A model generated the notes under the pieces. It worked only from the letters and a program-made list of their open reading frames with translations, searched no databases and had not been told where the DNA came from. Positions 44,670-53,536 of a DNA stretch of 64,000 nucleotides are shown in pieces; position 1 is the first letter of the stretch, and every line of letters starts with the position of its first letter. A program made the translations under genes and the position numbers. The DNA lies in assembly GCA_003215775.1 (NCBI GenBank), contig QCJW01000006.1, forward strand, positions 31,850-95,849, written 5' to 3'. This DNA is from Prochlorococcus sp. AG-409-G20. Lineage in GTDB: Bacteria > Cyanobacteriota > Cyanobacteriia > PCC-6307 > Cyanobiaceae.

Positions 44670-45854
44670 TCACTCTGGAATTGATAGTGGAGGTAAATCC
44701 ACTTTATACGGGACTTCGTTGTTTTCTGCTTTGATTTCATGAATCATTAGCTTATTTACTTTGGTTAACCAATTCCTAATGAGATGATCCATTGTTGGGT
44801 TGTACCAACGATGTAGGCTTGTATTAGGTTTTGCTAAAAAGCCTCTTCTACGTTTATGACTTCCACCTGCCCCAGGATCAAAGAACTTGATTCCTTTATT
44901 AATAGCCCAATCGATTGGAGAGTAATAACAGTTCTCGAAATGTAGGCAATCAATTTCTTCATGGCTACCCCAATATCGACCCCAGAGGATATCTCCATTC
45001 GTAATGCAGAATGACATGGCTACGGGCTTATTCGTGTCTCCCCGATTGGCGTTAAAGAAAACCATTTGGTTCTGATCTAATGACGAGAAGATGGTTTCAA
45101 AGAATTTCTTTGAAAGATACTTACTTCCCCATACTCCCCATTTGGAGCAATGCTTTTCGTAAAGCTCATACATATTTTCTATTGTTCTCTGATTAATATT
45201 TTGCCCTGTGATTACTGAGATTGATAATCCTGCATCCTTAACACTCTTCCGCTCTCTTTTTATATTTCTTCTTTGATTTGAATTGAAATTAGCTAGGTAG
45301 TCAGAAAAATTAGTTTCACCACATGATGTCCATCGACTTTGCTTATTAAGCCATGTAGCACATCCTGCTTTTTCAGCAATAGTTTGCCAAATGGAATCTA
45401 CGTAAAGAAAGTTGCAGCTGAGAATTTGATTTTTCAAGGCAAAACGATCAATTTCGTGCATGATCGCATTAGTGATGGCTTGTTTGTTTTCATTAGGTGC
45501 AATAAGAAATTGATAGCCTTCAACAGGGCTGAATGGACTCATCCCGATTAACTTTGGATAATAGTTTTGACCAAGTTGGGTTGCTAGTTCGGCAAAGATT
45601 TGATCAAAAATAAACTCTCCATAGCTATGATTTTTTAGATATAGAGGAGCAATGGCTATTAGTGAGCTTTTTCTCCAGAGAGATAGATGAATTGGTTGCC
45701 AGCCTCTTTTTTGGCAAACACTTTCTGAACTTTCGAGTGCATTAAGCCATCTCCATGTGAAAAAGGGAATGAGCTTTTGCTCACTCAGTTGATCCCATTT
45801 CGTTGCATTGATTTCCGTAATAGATGTATGCCAGCGAGCAATAAAATCAGACAT
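44670..45854 (-). CDS. COG3146/FemAB-like N-acyltransferase
   Basis: A 394-residue soluble protein of the predicted acyltransferase family sometimes labelled peptidogalycan biosynthesis/recognition. Seen: TWRWLNALESSESVCQKRGW at the start, a basic NFNSNQRRNIKRERK helix near residue 185, YEKHCSKWGVWGSKYLSKKF, CITNGDILWGRYWGS and FDPGAGGSHKRRRGF, which are conserved in the family. The GNAT-like fold suggests transfer of an acyl group to an amine, but the substrate is unknown. It heads a leftward pair with the DUF4346-like gene. Confidence 0.85.
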   Translation of the reverse strand: MSDFIARWHTSITEINATKWDQLSEQKLIPFFTWRWLNALESSESVCQKRGWQPIHLSLWRKSSLIAIAPLYLKNHSYGEFIFDQIFAELATQLGQNYYPKLIGMSPFSPVEGYQFLIAPNENKQAITNAIMHEIDRFALKNQILSCNFLYVDSIWQTIAEKAGCATWLNKQSRWTSCGETNFSDYLANFNSNQRRNIKRERKSVKDAGLSISVITGQNINQRTIENMYELYEKHCSKWGVWGSKYLSKKFFETIFSSLDQNQMVFFNANRGDTNKPVAMSFCITNGDILWGRYWGSHEEIDCLHFENCYYSPIDWAINKGIKFFDPGAGGSHKRRRGFLAKPNTSLHRWYNPTMDHLIRNWLTKVNKLMIHEIKAENNEVPYKVDLPPLSIPE

Positions 45855-45914
45855 ACTGTTAATAATTAGTTGTTGCAGCTGATTGAATTACAAGCATCTC
45901 TAATTAGGTTTATT

Positions 45915-46619
45915 TTAAGATTCGCTTTGAGCTGCATTGGTTGCAATGTTGCGTGCTCTTATATAGCGCAGCATTACATCATTTTCTTCTAGTTGTCTCA
46001 CTTGTTTGAGATTCCATGTTGATGTTGATGTGTTTGCCATAGGAAGATGGCTAAATTCTGGTTTGATCCATGTTTCTACTCCGCCTAGCACTCGTGGAGT
46101 GATAGTTAGTTGTAATTCATCTATTTGATCTTCATTCATTAATGAGCTTGCTAGAAGAGAGCCCCCTAAAACTACTATTTGAGATATTCCTTGATTTCCT
46201 AAGTCCGTTAGTATATCTTCCCAATTATTTTTCATTATTAATGCCTTGTCAAATCCTATATCTAATAATGGATCTAATGATGTTTCTTGCGTAGTAAGTA
46301 GCCAGCGTTCGACAGGTTGTTGAAAGAAAGACCATTCTCTGTTGAACCTTTTTTGTGATCCAACTACAATTGCTATGGGTTGCTGAGTGAGGTTATTGAG
46401 CTTTCTTTTTTTTAGTAATTCAGGATTATTTATTAAACATATATTCTTATGTACTGACAAAGTTCTCCTGCCAAATAGTGTTGCATCAGCCCATGCAAGA
46501 GCTTCTTCTAGAACCTGTCTATCCCCTTGTCCACCAAGATGACTTTCCCCAGCCCCGTCAAGCGCAATACGCCCATCAAGACTTGTTGCTAGGACAAGTT
46601 TAAGCCATGTTTTCTTCAA
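45915..46619 (-). CDS. RibD C-terminal-like pyrimidine reductase
   Basis: A 234-residue protein of the dihydrofolate-reductase-like RibD C-terminal domain. Seen: the opening KLVLATSLDGRIAL, then WADATLFGRRTLS, and IVVLGGSLLASSLMNEDQID near the C-terminus, which form the NADPH-binding fold. It lacks the deaminase domain of full RibD. It could be a stand-alone riboflavin-pathway reductase or act on a pterin, given that the next gene upstream encodes a tandem pterin-synthase-type protein. The exact reaction is not settled. Confidence 0.85.
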   Translation of the reverse strand: MKKTWLKLVLATSLDGRIALDGAGESHLGGQGDRQVLEEALAWADATLFGRRTLSVHKNICLINNPELLKKRKLNNLTQQPIAIVVGSQKRFNREWSFFQQPVERWLLTTQETSLDPLLDIGFDKALIMKNNWEDILTDLGNQGISQIVVLGGSLLASSLMNEDQIDELQLTITPRVLGGVETWIKPEFSHLPMANTSTSTWNLKQVRQLEENDVMLRYIRARNIATNAAQSES

Positions 46620-46654
46620 TGAATTTAATTTATATTTGATGTAGTTTTTGAAGT

Positions 46655-47548
46655 TTAGGCGAGTATCCCTAATTTCGGTTCTTCTGGATAAACTTCCGCA
46701 GCATTATTTGGACTTTCCTGAAGACGAATTTTGTGAAGATTGGCACCAAGATCTTTAATTGGTTCTGTTAGTAAATCTGAAATATGCAATGCAATGTTTT
46801 CTGCAGTAGGAACACAAGTCTCAAAATAATCAATATCTTTATTGAGAAAAGTATGATCAAAACGCTCAACTATTAATTCATTCACTAACTCTTGTAGATT
46901 AGCTAGATCACATATCATGCCAGTTCTTTTGTTTATTGAGCCCCGGATAGTTATGTCAACAAGATAATTATGGCCATGACCATTTGGCCTGGCACATTTT
47001 CCATAGATTGATTTATTTTCTTCTAGACTTAGTTCTTCTCTGGCTAATCGATGGGCGGCTGCAAAATGTGTCCGAATTGTTAGAAAGGTTTCCATTTCAT
47101 TTCCTAGATAATCAGCCCATAAAGCTGGTTGTTCATAAAGGCGTATCCCTACTAAGGGTAAATAGCACATTAGTCTCTTCCAGATTATGACAACTAATGC
47201 TTCAGTAGTAGGTAAGCACCCCTGAGGCTTTGAAACATCGAATTCAGGCCAAGTATCATTTAATAATCGGAAATCTAGTTGAGATGTAACTTCTTGTGCG
47301 ATGGCATGTTTGACTTCTGAAAGGTTCAGAACCATCCCATTGGCGTTGAGTCCTCCATTCATAGAAACAATGAGCTCATAATTATGGCCATGTCCTGGGG
47401 ATGTTGAACAGAGACCAAACTGCTCACTATTTTCCAAAGTTGACAACTCTGGCAGCCAATAACGATGACTTGCACTAAAACAAGCTCGCCTTGTGATTAC
47501 ACAACTTCTTCCTTTTCCATGATTGTTGCTTTGTTTGATATTGGTCAT
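46655..47548 (-). CDS. Tandem 6-pyruvoyl-tetrahydropterin synthase/QueD-like protein
   Basis: A 297-residue protein with two PTPS domains in one chain. Domain 1 (about 14-150) has the zinc-binding His in FSASHRYWLP and GHGHNYELIV, and the Glu in RLYEQPALW. Domain 2 (about 157-295) has FAAAHRLAREE, NGHGHNYLVDI and RLQESPNNAAEVY. Both domains keep the three zinc histidines and a catalytic-type Cys (FGLCSTSPGHG; YGKCARPNGHG). Single-domain enzymes act in 7-deazaguanine or pterin synthesis. It lies 35 bp upstream of the RibD-like gene. Confidence 0.88.
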   Translation of the reverse strand: MTNIKQSNNHGKGRSCVITRRACFSASHRYWLPELSTLENSEQFGLCSTSPGHGHNYELIVSMNGGLNANGMVLNLSEVKHAIAQEVTSQLDFRLLNDTWPEFDVSKPQGCLPTTEALVVIIWKRLMCYLPLVGIRLYEQPALWADYLGNEMETFLTIRTHFAAAHRLAREELSLEENKSIYGKCARPNGHGHNYLVDITIRGSINKRTGMICDLANLQELVNELIVERFDHTFLNKDIDYFETCVPTAENIALHISDLLTEPIKDLGANLHKIRLQESPNNAAEVYPEEPKLGILA

Positions 47549-47598
47549 GCAAGGCTTTAACCCGATTCCATTGTAGCCAAAACCTTAAACTTAATTGT

Positions 47599-48168
47599 AT
47601 GAATCCTCTATCCAGGCCACATGCAGTAATTAAAAGCTTGCGTGGAAGCAATCTGTATCTTATTGGAATGATGGGCTCTGGTAAAAGCCAAACAGGCCCT
47701 TTATTAGCCAAATCACTTTCTTATAGCTTTATTGATGCTGACTCTGTGGTTGAAGAATTGGTAGGAATGAAAATCCCACAAATTTTTGAGTTGGAAGGAG
47801 AAAGTGAATTTCGTAAGATAGAAACACAAGTCTTAAATGCCATTGGTCAATGTCATTCCTTAGTCGTCGCAACAGGAGGTGGTGTTGTTACTTGCTCTGA
47901 AAATTGGGGTGTTTTACATCAAGGTATTTCGATTTGGCTTGATCCAGGAAGCCAAAGATTATGGCATCGATTGAAAGCTGATTCAGCAAAAAGGCCTTTG
48001 ATGCAAAATATTGACTCATTTGTGGATTTCGAAGTTCTTGTTGACAAAAGAATTAATCTTTATCGCGAGGCTGATTTACATATAAGAGTTGAAGAAGAAT
48101 TACCAGATGAAGTGGCTAGTCAAATTCTTAATGGACTTGATGGGCTAATTACTGCTCAGGGTGATTAA
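47599..48168 (+). CDS. aroK: Shikimate kinase
   Basis: Phosphorylates shikimate in the route to chorismate and aromatic amino acids. The 189-residue protein has Walker A GMMGSGKSQTGP, the shikimate-binding FIDADSVVEE, FRKIETQVL and the VATGGGVV motif. The lid region contains KRPLM. The 15-residue N-terminal extension before GSNLYLIG is usual in cyanobacteria. It is divergent from the PTPS gene across 50 bp and overlaps the next leftward gene by 20 bp. Confidence 0.94.
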   Translation: MNPLSRPHAVIKSLRGSNLYLIGMMGSGKSQTGPLLAKSLSYSFIDADSVVEELVGMKIPQIFELEGESEFRKIETQVLNAIGQCHSLVVATGGGVVTCSENWGVLHQGISIWLDPGSQRLWHRLKADSAKRPLMQNIDSFVDFEVLVDKRINLYREADLHIRVEEELPDEVASQILNGLDGLITAQGD

Positions 48169-48412
48169 GCCGAACCGCGAACCATTGAACTCTGAAACCA
48201 TGGTTGATTTCTAAATCACAGGCGGTATCTAATAATCTTTGCGCGGCTGCATGAAATGAATCTTCTTTTTGAAGATCTAATGGTAATTTTTTGAGTTTTT
48301 TGAGCCATTTCTCAAGCCATTGTAAAGTCTCTGAGATATTTAATATGGTTTCTTCTTTGCCTGGCTCTATTACAACATAGTGATCAGATTCACGGATAAT
48401 AGGATCAGACAT
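48149..48412 (-). CDS. Conserved hypothetical protein
   Basis: From ATG 48412 the protein has 87 residues (the longer frame from 48433 adds MEVQIDI). It is soluble and helical, with the segment WLEKWLKKLKKLPLDLQKE followed by SFHAAAQRLLDTACDLEIN and FRVQWFAVRLNHPE. The ending resembles conserved picocyanobacterial hypothetical proteins. No domain is recognised. It overlaps the 3' end of aroK tail to tail. Confidence 0.65.
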   Translation of the reverse strand: MSDPIIRESDHYVVIEPGKEETILNISETLQWLEKWLKKLKKLPLDLQKEDSFHAAAQRLLDTACDLEINHGFRVQWFAVRLNHPEQ

Positions 48413-48524
48413 AATGTCAATTTGAACTTCCAAGTCCTTGAGGCTTTGATTTATATTACATCAGAATCTTTTGTGGAAGCAATATTAGTAAAATCTATTC
48501 TGTCACGCCAATTGAATAATGCAT

Positions 48525-49179
48525 TTAAGCATGGATCATCTTTAAACCCTTTACAGCCTTTTCTACAAAGTTTTCTCCCTGCTGAATTTGGGCATTTAAG
48601 TAATGATAAGTGTGCAGCATTGCCAAGTCGTCAATGCTAAGTTTATTTCCTATACTCCAATGATCTGATTGAACGAGTTGAGATAGCATTAGAAGATCAT
48701 TTATTAGTTTGATTGTTTGCTCATGGTTAATTATTTTGTTAATACCATTTATAATTCTATTGGGCAGACTGTCTAATAGCAGATTCCATGGATGATGCAT
48801 ATTCTCTTCGGAAAGAGCTGTTCGAAGTTCCTTATTGATTGATAATTCTTGTATAAATATTTTCTGGCCTGAAATTGCTAAGACATTGTCTGCCCAACTT
48901 TCAATTAGAGTTGCCTCAGTGCCATATTTAATGTCTAGGGGGATAAGTGGATTGTTAGGTGTAAGTGTGTCTAAATATCGAATGATTTTACTTGAGCTTG
49001 TAATCACATGACTACCATCTACTAATACTGGAACTTTTTTGGCTTGATAGTCGAAAAATATTTATCTGGTCTACTCCGGGTCTGGCTTCAACCACTTTGT
49101 AAGGTAGCTTTTTTGCTGCTAAAGCGAGCCGAACCTTTAAGCAAAACGGTCAATTGTGAAATTGATAGAGTTTTATCAT
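48525..49179 (-). pseudogene. Glutathione S-transferase, disrupted
   Basis: The intact frame 48525-49007 encodes the helical C-terminal domain of a GST. Upstream on the same strand the missing thioredoxin-like N-terminal domain is still readable: from ATG 49179 it gives MIKLYQFHN, a TGA at 49150-49152, then PFCLKVRLALAAKKLPYKVV and QINIFRLSSQK. At a run of six A/T (49035-49040) the frame shifts into VPVLVDGSHVITSSS. One nonsense codon and one frameshift thus break the gene. Both are small lesions, so error in the sequence should be excluded, but two independent ones suggest recent decay. Confidence 0.85.
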
Positions 49180-49240
49180 GGTTGATTGATTGAAATGGAG
49201 GCAGAGTATCTACTAATGGCAATAATTAGGAAATTGTTCT

Positions 49241-49447
49241 ATGGGTGAGTTTTTTGCAAATGTTGCTAGATACCCTAAGTATCTGATCACTATCATTCTG
49301 GGAGTTTTCACTGCGATTTTGGAACCGCTTATTAGGCGTAGTTCTAACCCTATTACTGCAGTAGCCCTTATTGGAGCTGCAATTAGTGGAGGTATTACCC
49401 TTGTGTTGATCTTGAGGGCAATGGTGTTTCCAGAATCTTTGGTATAG
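49241..49447 (+). CDS. DUF751 family small membrane protein
   Basis: A 68-residue protein starting [20 protein letters not shown]. Two hydrophobic helices follow, with [20 protein letters not shown] between. The NVxRYPxYL start is the signature of the cyanobacterial and plastid DUF751 family (related to Ycf33 in annotation practice). Function is unknown. Its stop is 2 bp before rbfA, so co-transcription is expected. Confidence 0.85.
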   Translation: MGEFFANVARYPKYLITIILGVFTAILEPLIRRSSNPITAVALIGAAISGGITLVLILRAMVFPESLV

Positions 49448-49449
49448 CT

Positions 49450-49839
49450 ATGGCACAAGGTCGTCGGGTTGAAAGAGTCGCAGCACTTATTCGACGTGAA
49501 GTTAGTGAATTGCTACTCAATGGTATTCGAGATGAACGAGTTCATTTTGGAATGATCACTATTACTGATGTCATTGTTTCTGGTGATTTGCAACACTGCA
49601 AGATTTTTGTGAGTGTTTATGGCTCACCTAGTGAACGTAATGTAGTTCTTGATGGATTGCATGCTGCTACAGGTTTTATAAGAGCTGAGTTGGCAAATAG
49701 ATTGCAAATGCGTCGTTCTCCTGAAGTAATTTTTTGCCTAGATAGGGGACTTGAAAAGGGTGCTGCTGTTTTGAATCTGTTGGGCAAGTTAGAAGATGAG
49801 AGAAAAACTAAAGATGAGAATTCTTTAAAGTCTGATTAG
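49450..49839 (+). CDS. rbfA: Ribosome-binding factor A
   Basis: A KH-domain factor for 16S rRNA 5'-end maturation and cold adaptation. The 129-residue protein has the family start [18 protein letters not shown], the [20 protein letters not shown] block and [20 protein letters not shown]. The C-terminal 20 residues are charged. It lies between the DUF751 gene and a GH3 gene, 5 bp from the latter. Confidence 0.95.
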   Translation: MAQGRRVERVAALIRREVSELLLNGIRDERVHFGMITITDVIVSGDLQHCKIFVSVYGSPSERNVVLDGLHAATGFIRAELANRLQMRRSPEVIFCLDRGLEKGAAVLNLLGKLEDERKTKDENSLKSD

Positions 49840-49844
49840 TAGTT

Positions 49845-51494
49845 ATGAATTTGACTAATGCTGTAACTTTGCGTCAGAAAGTTTCTCAATTATTTGTTGT
49901 CCGAGCAAGTGGTCATATTTATGATATCCAACGTGACTTTCCGCAATGGGAGTTAACTAATAAAGAACTTAGAAGTTTACTTAAGGAAGGAGTAGGAGGA
50001 GTAATTCTTGTTGGTGGATCTGCTTGGGAATTAAAGTCTAGATGTAAAATATTAAGGGAATGGGCTGGTAATCCTATTCTGATTTGTGCTGATATTGAGG
50101 AAGGACTTGGGCAAAGATTTGAGGGAGGAACATCATTAGTTCCACCAATTTCATTAGGACAAATATACAAGAAGGATTCTCAAAGAGCACTTCAGCTGGC
50201 TAAGGAATATGGCCATTGTATTGGCTATCAGGCAAGAAGTTGTGGCTTGAATTGGGTCCTTGCTCCAGTTTGTGATATTAATACTAATCCTGATAACCCA
50301 GTAATTAATGTTAGGGCTTGGGGTGAAGATCCATCGATTGTCTCTCACTTGATTGCTGCCTTTCAGAGAGGTTTGGACTTAGAGGGAGTTCTTTCTTGCG
50401 CAAAACATTTTCCTGGACATGGAGATACAAATGTTGATTCACATATTGGCTTGCCAACTATTAATCACAAGTTAAAACGATTAGAAGAATGTGAATTTCT
50501 GCCATTTCAATCAGCAATTGCTTCAGGGGTAGACAGTGTAATGATAGGACATTTATTGCTGCCCAATCTTGACTATCAATATCCTGCAACTCTTTCGAAA
50601 TTAATTATCACAGATTTGCTTAGAAAGAAGCTTGGTTTTGATGGACTTGTTGTGACTGATGCTCTAGTTATGGATGCGATTACACGGACTTATGGACCTG
50701 GTCAGGCTGCTGTGATGGCTTTTGAAGCAGGTGCTGATTTAATCATGATGCCAGAGAGTATTGAATTGGCCTTGCAAGCGCTTTGTGATTCCTTTCAGTC
50801 AGGCCGGTTATCTTTAGACTCTCTCGATAAAGCTTTGAATAGAAGGTACGAGCTACTTGCAAAGTTAACTGATAGTTATTGTGTAACTGACCAGAATCCT
50901 TTGACTTTTCATAATCAAGAACTAGAGAGAGAGTCTGATCATTCTTTATCATTAAACTTGATAAATAGCTCTTTGGAGATTAATCATCCGAGATCTATAC
51001 CAAGTACCTCTTTGGGTGTAAATTTGGTTCGTATTGATGGACCTTTCTTAGGCAAGAGTTTAATTAACTCTTCTCCTGCTCTTTGTATCCCTGAGCAAGC
51101 TGGCTATCGTACTTGTTTGTTTCACCCTAAAGGTATATCTCCTTGGAGTAACGATAAAGATTCTCCATTGGTTTTGGAACGTCTTCCGGAAGGACTTGTT
51201 CTTCTACAGATTTTTACTAGGGGGAATCCTTTTCAAGGAGATTTACATCAAAATGAGCCGTGGCCATCTGTTGTTCGACAATTACAGAGACATAAATTGC
51301 TGGCTGGTCTAGTTGTGTATGGAAGTCCATATTTATGGAATGATTTGAGTCAATCTTTGGATAAATCTATCCCTTCTGCTTATAGTCCTGGGAATTTTTT
51401 AGAGGTTCAAAGAAAGCTGTTAAATGCTTTATTTGGGTCTTCAGCTATAAAGAATTCGACTTCATTTTCAGACTTGAAACAATTCACGGATTAA
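49845..51494 (+). CDS. GH3 family glycosidase, NagZ/beta-N-acetylhexosaminidase-like
   Basis: A 549-residue protein. The N-terminal TIM barrel (1 to about 345) carries the NagZ-type signature CAKHFPGHGDTNVDSHIGLP with catalytic His, and the nucleophile Asp in VVTDALVMDAI. A 200-residue C-terminal domain, weakly conserved, follows. NagZ removes GlcNAc from peptidoglycan fragments, so this could supply the substrate of AnmK encoded at 23.8 kb. No clear signal peptide is seen, fitting a cytosolic site. A beta-glucosidase role is a less likely alternative. Confidence 0.88.
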   Translation: MNLTNAVTLRQKVSQLFVVRASGHIYDIQRDFPQWELTNKELRSLLKEGVGGVILVGGSAWELKSRCKILREWAGNPILICADIEEGLGQRFEGGTSLVPPISLGQIYKKDSQRALQLAKEYGHCIGYQARSCGLNWVLAPVCDINTNPDNPVINVRAWGEDPSIVSHLIAAFQRGLDLEGVLSCAKHFPGHGDTNVDSHIGLPTINHKLKRLEECEFLPFQSAIASGVDSVMIGHLLLPNLDYQYPATLSKLIITDLLRKKLGFDGLVVTDALVMDAITRTYGPGQAAVMAFEAGADLIMMPESIELALQALCDSFQSGRLSLDSLDKALNRRYELLAKLTDSYCVTDQNPLTFHNQELERESDHSLSLNLINSSLEINHPRSIPSTSLGVNLVRIDGPFLGKSLINSSPALCIPEQAGYRTCLFHPKGISPWSNDKDSPLVLERLPEGLVLLQIFTRGNPFQGDLHQNEPWPSVVRQLQRHKLLAGLVVYGSPYLWNDLSQSLDKSIPSAYSPGNFLEVQRKLLNALFGSSAIKNSTSFSDLKQFTD

Positions 51495-51529
51495 GTAAAC
51501 TTCTACTTTTCCTATATCATATTTTACTT

Positions 51530-52726
51530 ATGTTAAGCCTCTCTATGATTGTAAGAAATGAAGAGAATTTCTTAGGAGATTGTTTAAGCTCAGTCCATGG
51601 TTTTGTAGATGAGATGCTAGTAGTTGATACGGGTTCTACAGATTCGACTATTTCAATTGCATTATCAATGGGTGCAATTGTGAAGCACTTTCCTTGGTCT
51701 GGTGATTTTGAACCTGCTCGTAATTTTGCACTTGATTTAGTAAAAGGAGAATGGGTTCTTGTCTTAGATGCAGATGAACGGTTGCATCCAGAGTGTAAAG
51801 CTTCATTGGAATCATTTATGTCTATGGATGATTCTTTATTGATTAACTTGTTGCGATATGAGCAAGGTTCATTAATGTCCCCATATTCAAGTGTGAGTAG
51901 ATTATTTAGAAGACATCCAAAAATTAGATGGAATAGACCATATCATTCAATGGTTGATGATTCTGTGAAGGCTTTAATTCAAGAAGAGCCAATATGGAAA
52001 ATAAGAGAATGTAATATTCCTGCCATAATTCATTATGGATATAGTCCTAATTTATTAGTTAATAGTGATAAGTCAAAAAGACTTAGGGATGCAATGGAGT
52101 TATGGTTAAGTAGGAATCCAGGAGATCCTTATACTTGTGCCAAGTTAGGGGCTCTAGAGATATCAGAAGGCTCGAGAGAAAGAGGTCTATTTCTACTTCG
52201 TCAAGGTATAGCTAACCTTGAAACTAATCCATGCAATTATAAAGTCTTGTATGAGCTTCTATTTACTTTAGGAGTTGCATGTACATCGTCTAATGTTCTT
52301 GATGCTATAGATTATTACCGTCAAGCTCTTAGCCTTCGAATCGGCGAACGAGCGAAATTAGGTGCGCTTTGCAACCTATGTGATTTATTGCTTAATAGAG
52401 GTTTGAACGAGGAAGCTAGGGAATTAGCCATCCGCGCAACAAAATCTGCACCTGAAATTTCATTGGTTTGGTATATGATGGGTTTGGTTCATCGTAAATT
52501 TGACGAATTATTATTGGCTATTAATGCATATAAAAAGGCAATTGATTTAAACCCTTCTCATCCCGAGTCTTATCAGAATTTGGGAGTTGTTAAATTTTTA
52601 ATTGGAAATATTTATGAGTCAAGAAAAGATTTTAATAAGGCATTGAATCTTTTTAAGGAGCAAGGTCGTAATTCAGAATATCAAGCTTTGAAGCAGAATT
52701 TAATAGGATTTATTAAGTTAGATTAG
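51530..52726 (+). CDS. GT2 glycosyltransferase with C-terminal TPR repeats
   Basis: A 398-residue soluble protein. The first 230 residues are a family 2 glycosyltransferase of the type LSLSMIVRNEENFLGDCL, with VDTGSTDSTISIA and the DxD-like VLDADERLHPE. The C-terminal 170 residues contain two or three TPR units, for instance AIDYYRQALSLRIG and NAYKKAIDLNPSHPESYQN. This fusion resembles enzymes of surface-glycan modification and SunS-like S-glycosyltransferases; the acceptor is unknown. The hemD start overlaps or lies close to its stop. Confidence 0.88.
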   Translation: MLSLSMIVRNEENFLGDCLSSVHGFVDEMLVVDTGSTDSTISIALSMGAIVKHFPWSGDFEPARNFALDLVKGEWVLVLDADERLHPECKASLESFMSMDDSLLINLLRYEQGSLMSPYSSVSRLFRRHPKIRWNRPYHSMVDDSVKALIQEEPIWKIRECNIPAIIHYGYSPNLLVNSDKSKRLRDAMELWLSRNPGDPYTCAKLGALEISEGSRERGLFLLRQGIANLETNPCNYKVLYELLFTLGVACTSSNVLDAIDYYRQALSLRIGERAKLGALCNLCDLLLNRGLNEEARELAIRATKSAPEISLVWYMMGLVHRKFDELLLAINAYKKAIDLNPSHPESYQNLGVVKFLIGNIYESRKDFNKALNLFKEQGRNSEYQALKQNLIGFIKLD

Positions 52727-52740
52727 TGGTCAGAATAACC

Positions 52741-53532
52741 ATGCTTGAAAAGTTTCCTCTTTTAGATAAGAAAATAATTGTTACTAGAGCTGAAGGCCAG
52801 CAGGGGGAAGCTAGGCATTTGATAGAGAAGTATGGAGGAATGGTTTTAGATATGCCTGCTTTAGTAATTCAACCTCCCATAGACTGGAACCCTCTGGATG
52901 ATGCTTTATTAGCTTTGGGAAGCTTTCATTGGATTATTTTTTCAAGTAGTAATGGAGTCCATTTTGTTGAGGAAAGGATGAAATTAATTTCAAAGAGTTT
53001 GGTCGATCTTCCTAAAGGTTTGAAGATTGCAGCAGTAGGGCAAAAAACTGCTAGAAATTTAGAAAATATGGGAATTGTCATAGATTTTATACCTCCTGAT
53101 TTTGTTGCAGATAGTTTGATTGATAATTTTCCGGTTTCTGCGATGGGGCTTAAAGTTTTGATTCCGAGAGTACAAACTGGTGGAAGAAAATTGCTCGGGG
53201 AGGCCTTTGGTCAGGCTGGTGCACATGTCGTAGAAGTTGCTGCGTATGAGTCCGTTTGTCCTACGGAAATTCCAGATAAAACGGCACTTGCATTAAAGAA
53301 CTTGGAAGTAAGTGCAATTCTTTTTACAAGTAGTAAAACTGTAGTAAATACTTGTAAATTATTGAAAGATTATTTTGGATCTAACTGGAGACAAATGCTT
53401 GATCTAGTGAAGATTCTTTCAATTGGTCCTCAGACAACTTGTAGTTGTCAAAAATACTTTGGTCGAGTTGATAAACAAGCTAAAAAATTTGATCTTGAAG
53501 GCTTAGTTCAAGCTTGCATTGATTCTTTTTAG
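52741..53532 (+). CDS. hemD: Uroporphyrinogen-III synthase
   Basis: Closes and inverts ring D of the tetrapyrrole, feeding heme and chlorophyll synthesis. From ATG 52741 the protein has 263 residues. Seen: VTRAEGQQGEARHLIEKYGG, WIIFSSSNGVHFVEE, IAAVGQKTARNLENMG, LIPRVQTGGRKLLGE and the C-terminal ILFTSSKTVVNTCKL with SIGPQTTCSC, which together outline the two-domain HemD fold. A GTG at 52726 overlapping the upstream stop by one base is an alternative start. Confidence 0.93.
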   Translation: MLEKFPLLDKKIIVTRAEGQQGEARHLIEKYGGMVLDMPALVIQPPIDWNPLDDALLALGSFHWIIFSSSNGVHFVEERMKLISKSLVDLPKGLKIAAVGQKTARNLENMGIVIDFIPPDFVADSLIDNFPVSAMGLKVLIPRVQTGGRKLLGEAFGQAGAHVVEVAAYESVCPTEIPDKTALALKNLEVSAILFTSSKTVVNTCKLLKDYFGSNWRQMLDLVKILSIGPQTTCSCQKYFGRVDKQAKKFDLEGLVQACIDSF

Positions 53533-53536
53533 GTTC

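Noticed and set aside
47475..47711. Leftward 78-residue ORF over the PTPS-aroK junction
   Set aside because: It runs antisense through the aroK Walker A region and overlaps the PTPS start; no independent support.
48380..48640. Plus-strand 86-residue ORF
   Set aside because: It is antisense to the GST remnant and the DUF gene start and has no own ribosome site or recognisable sequence.
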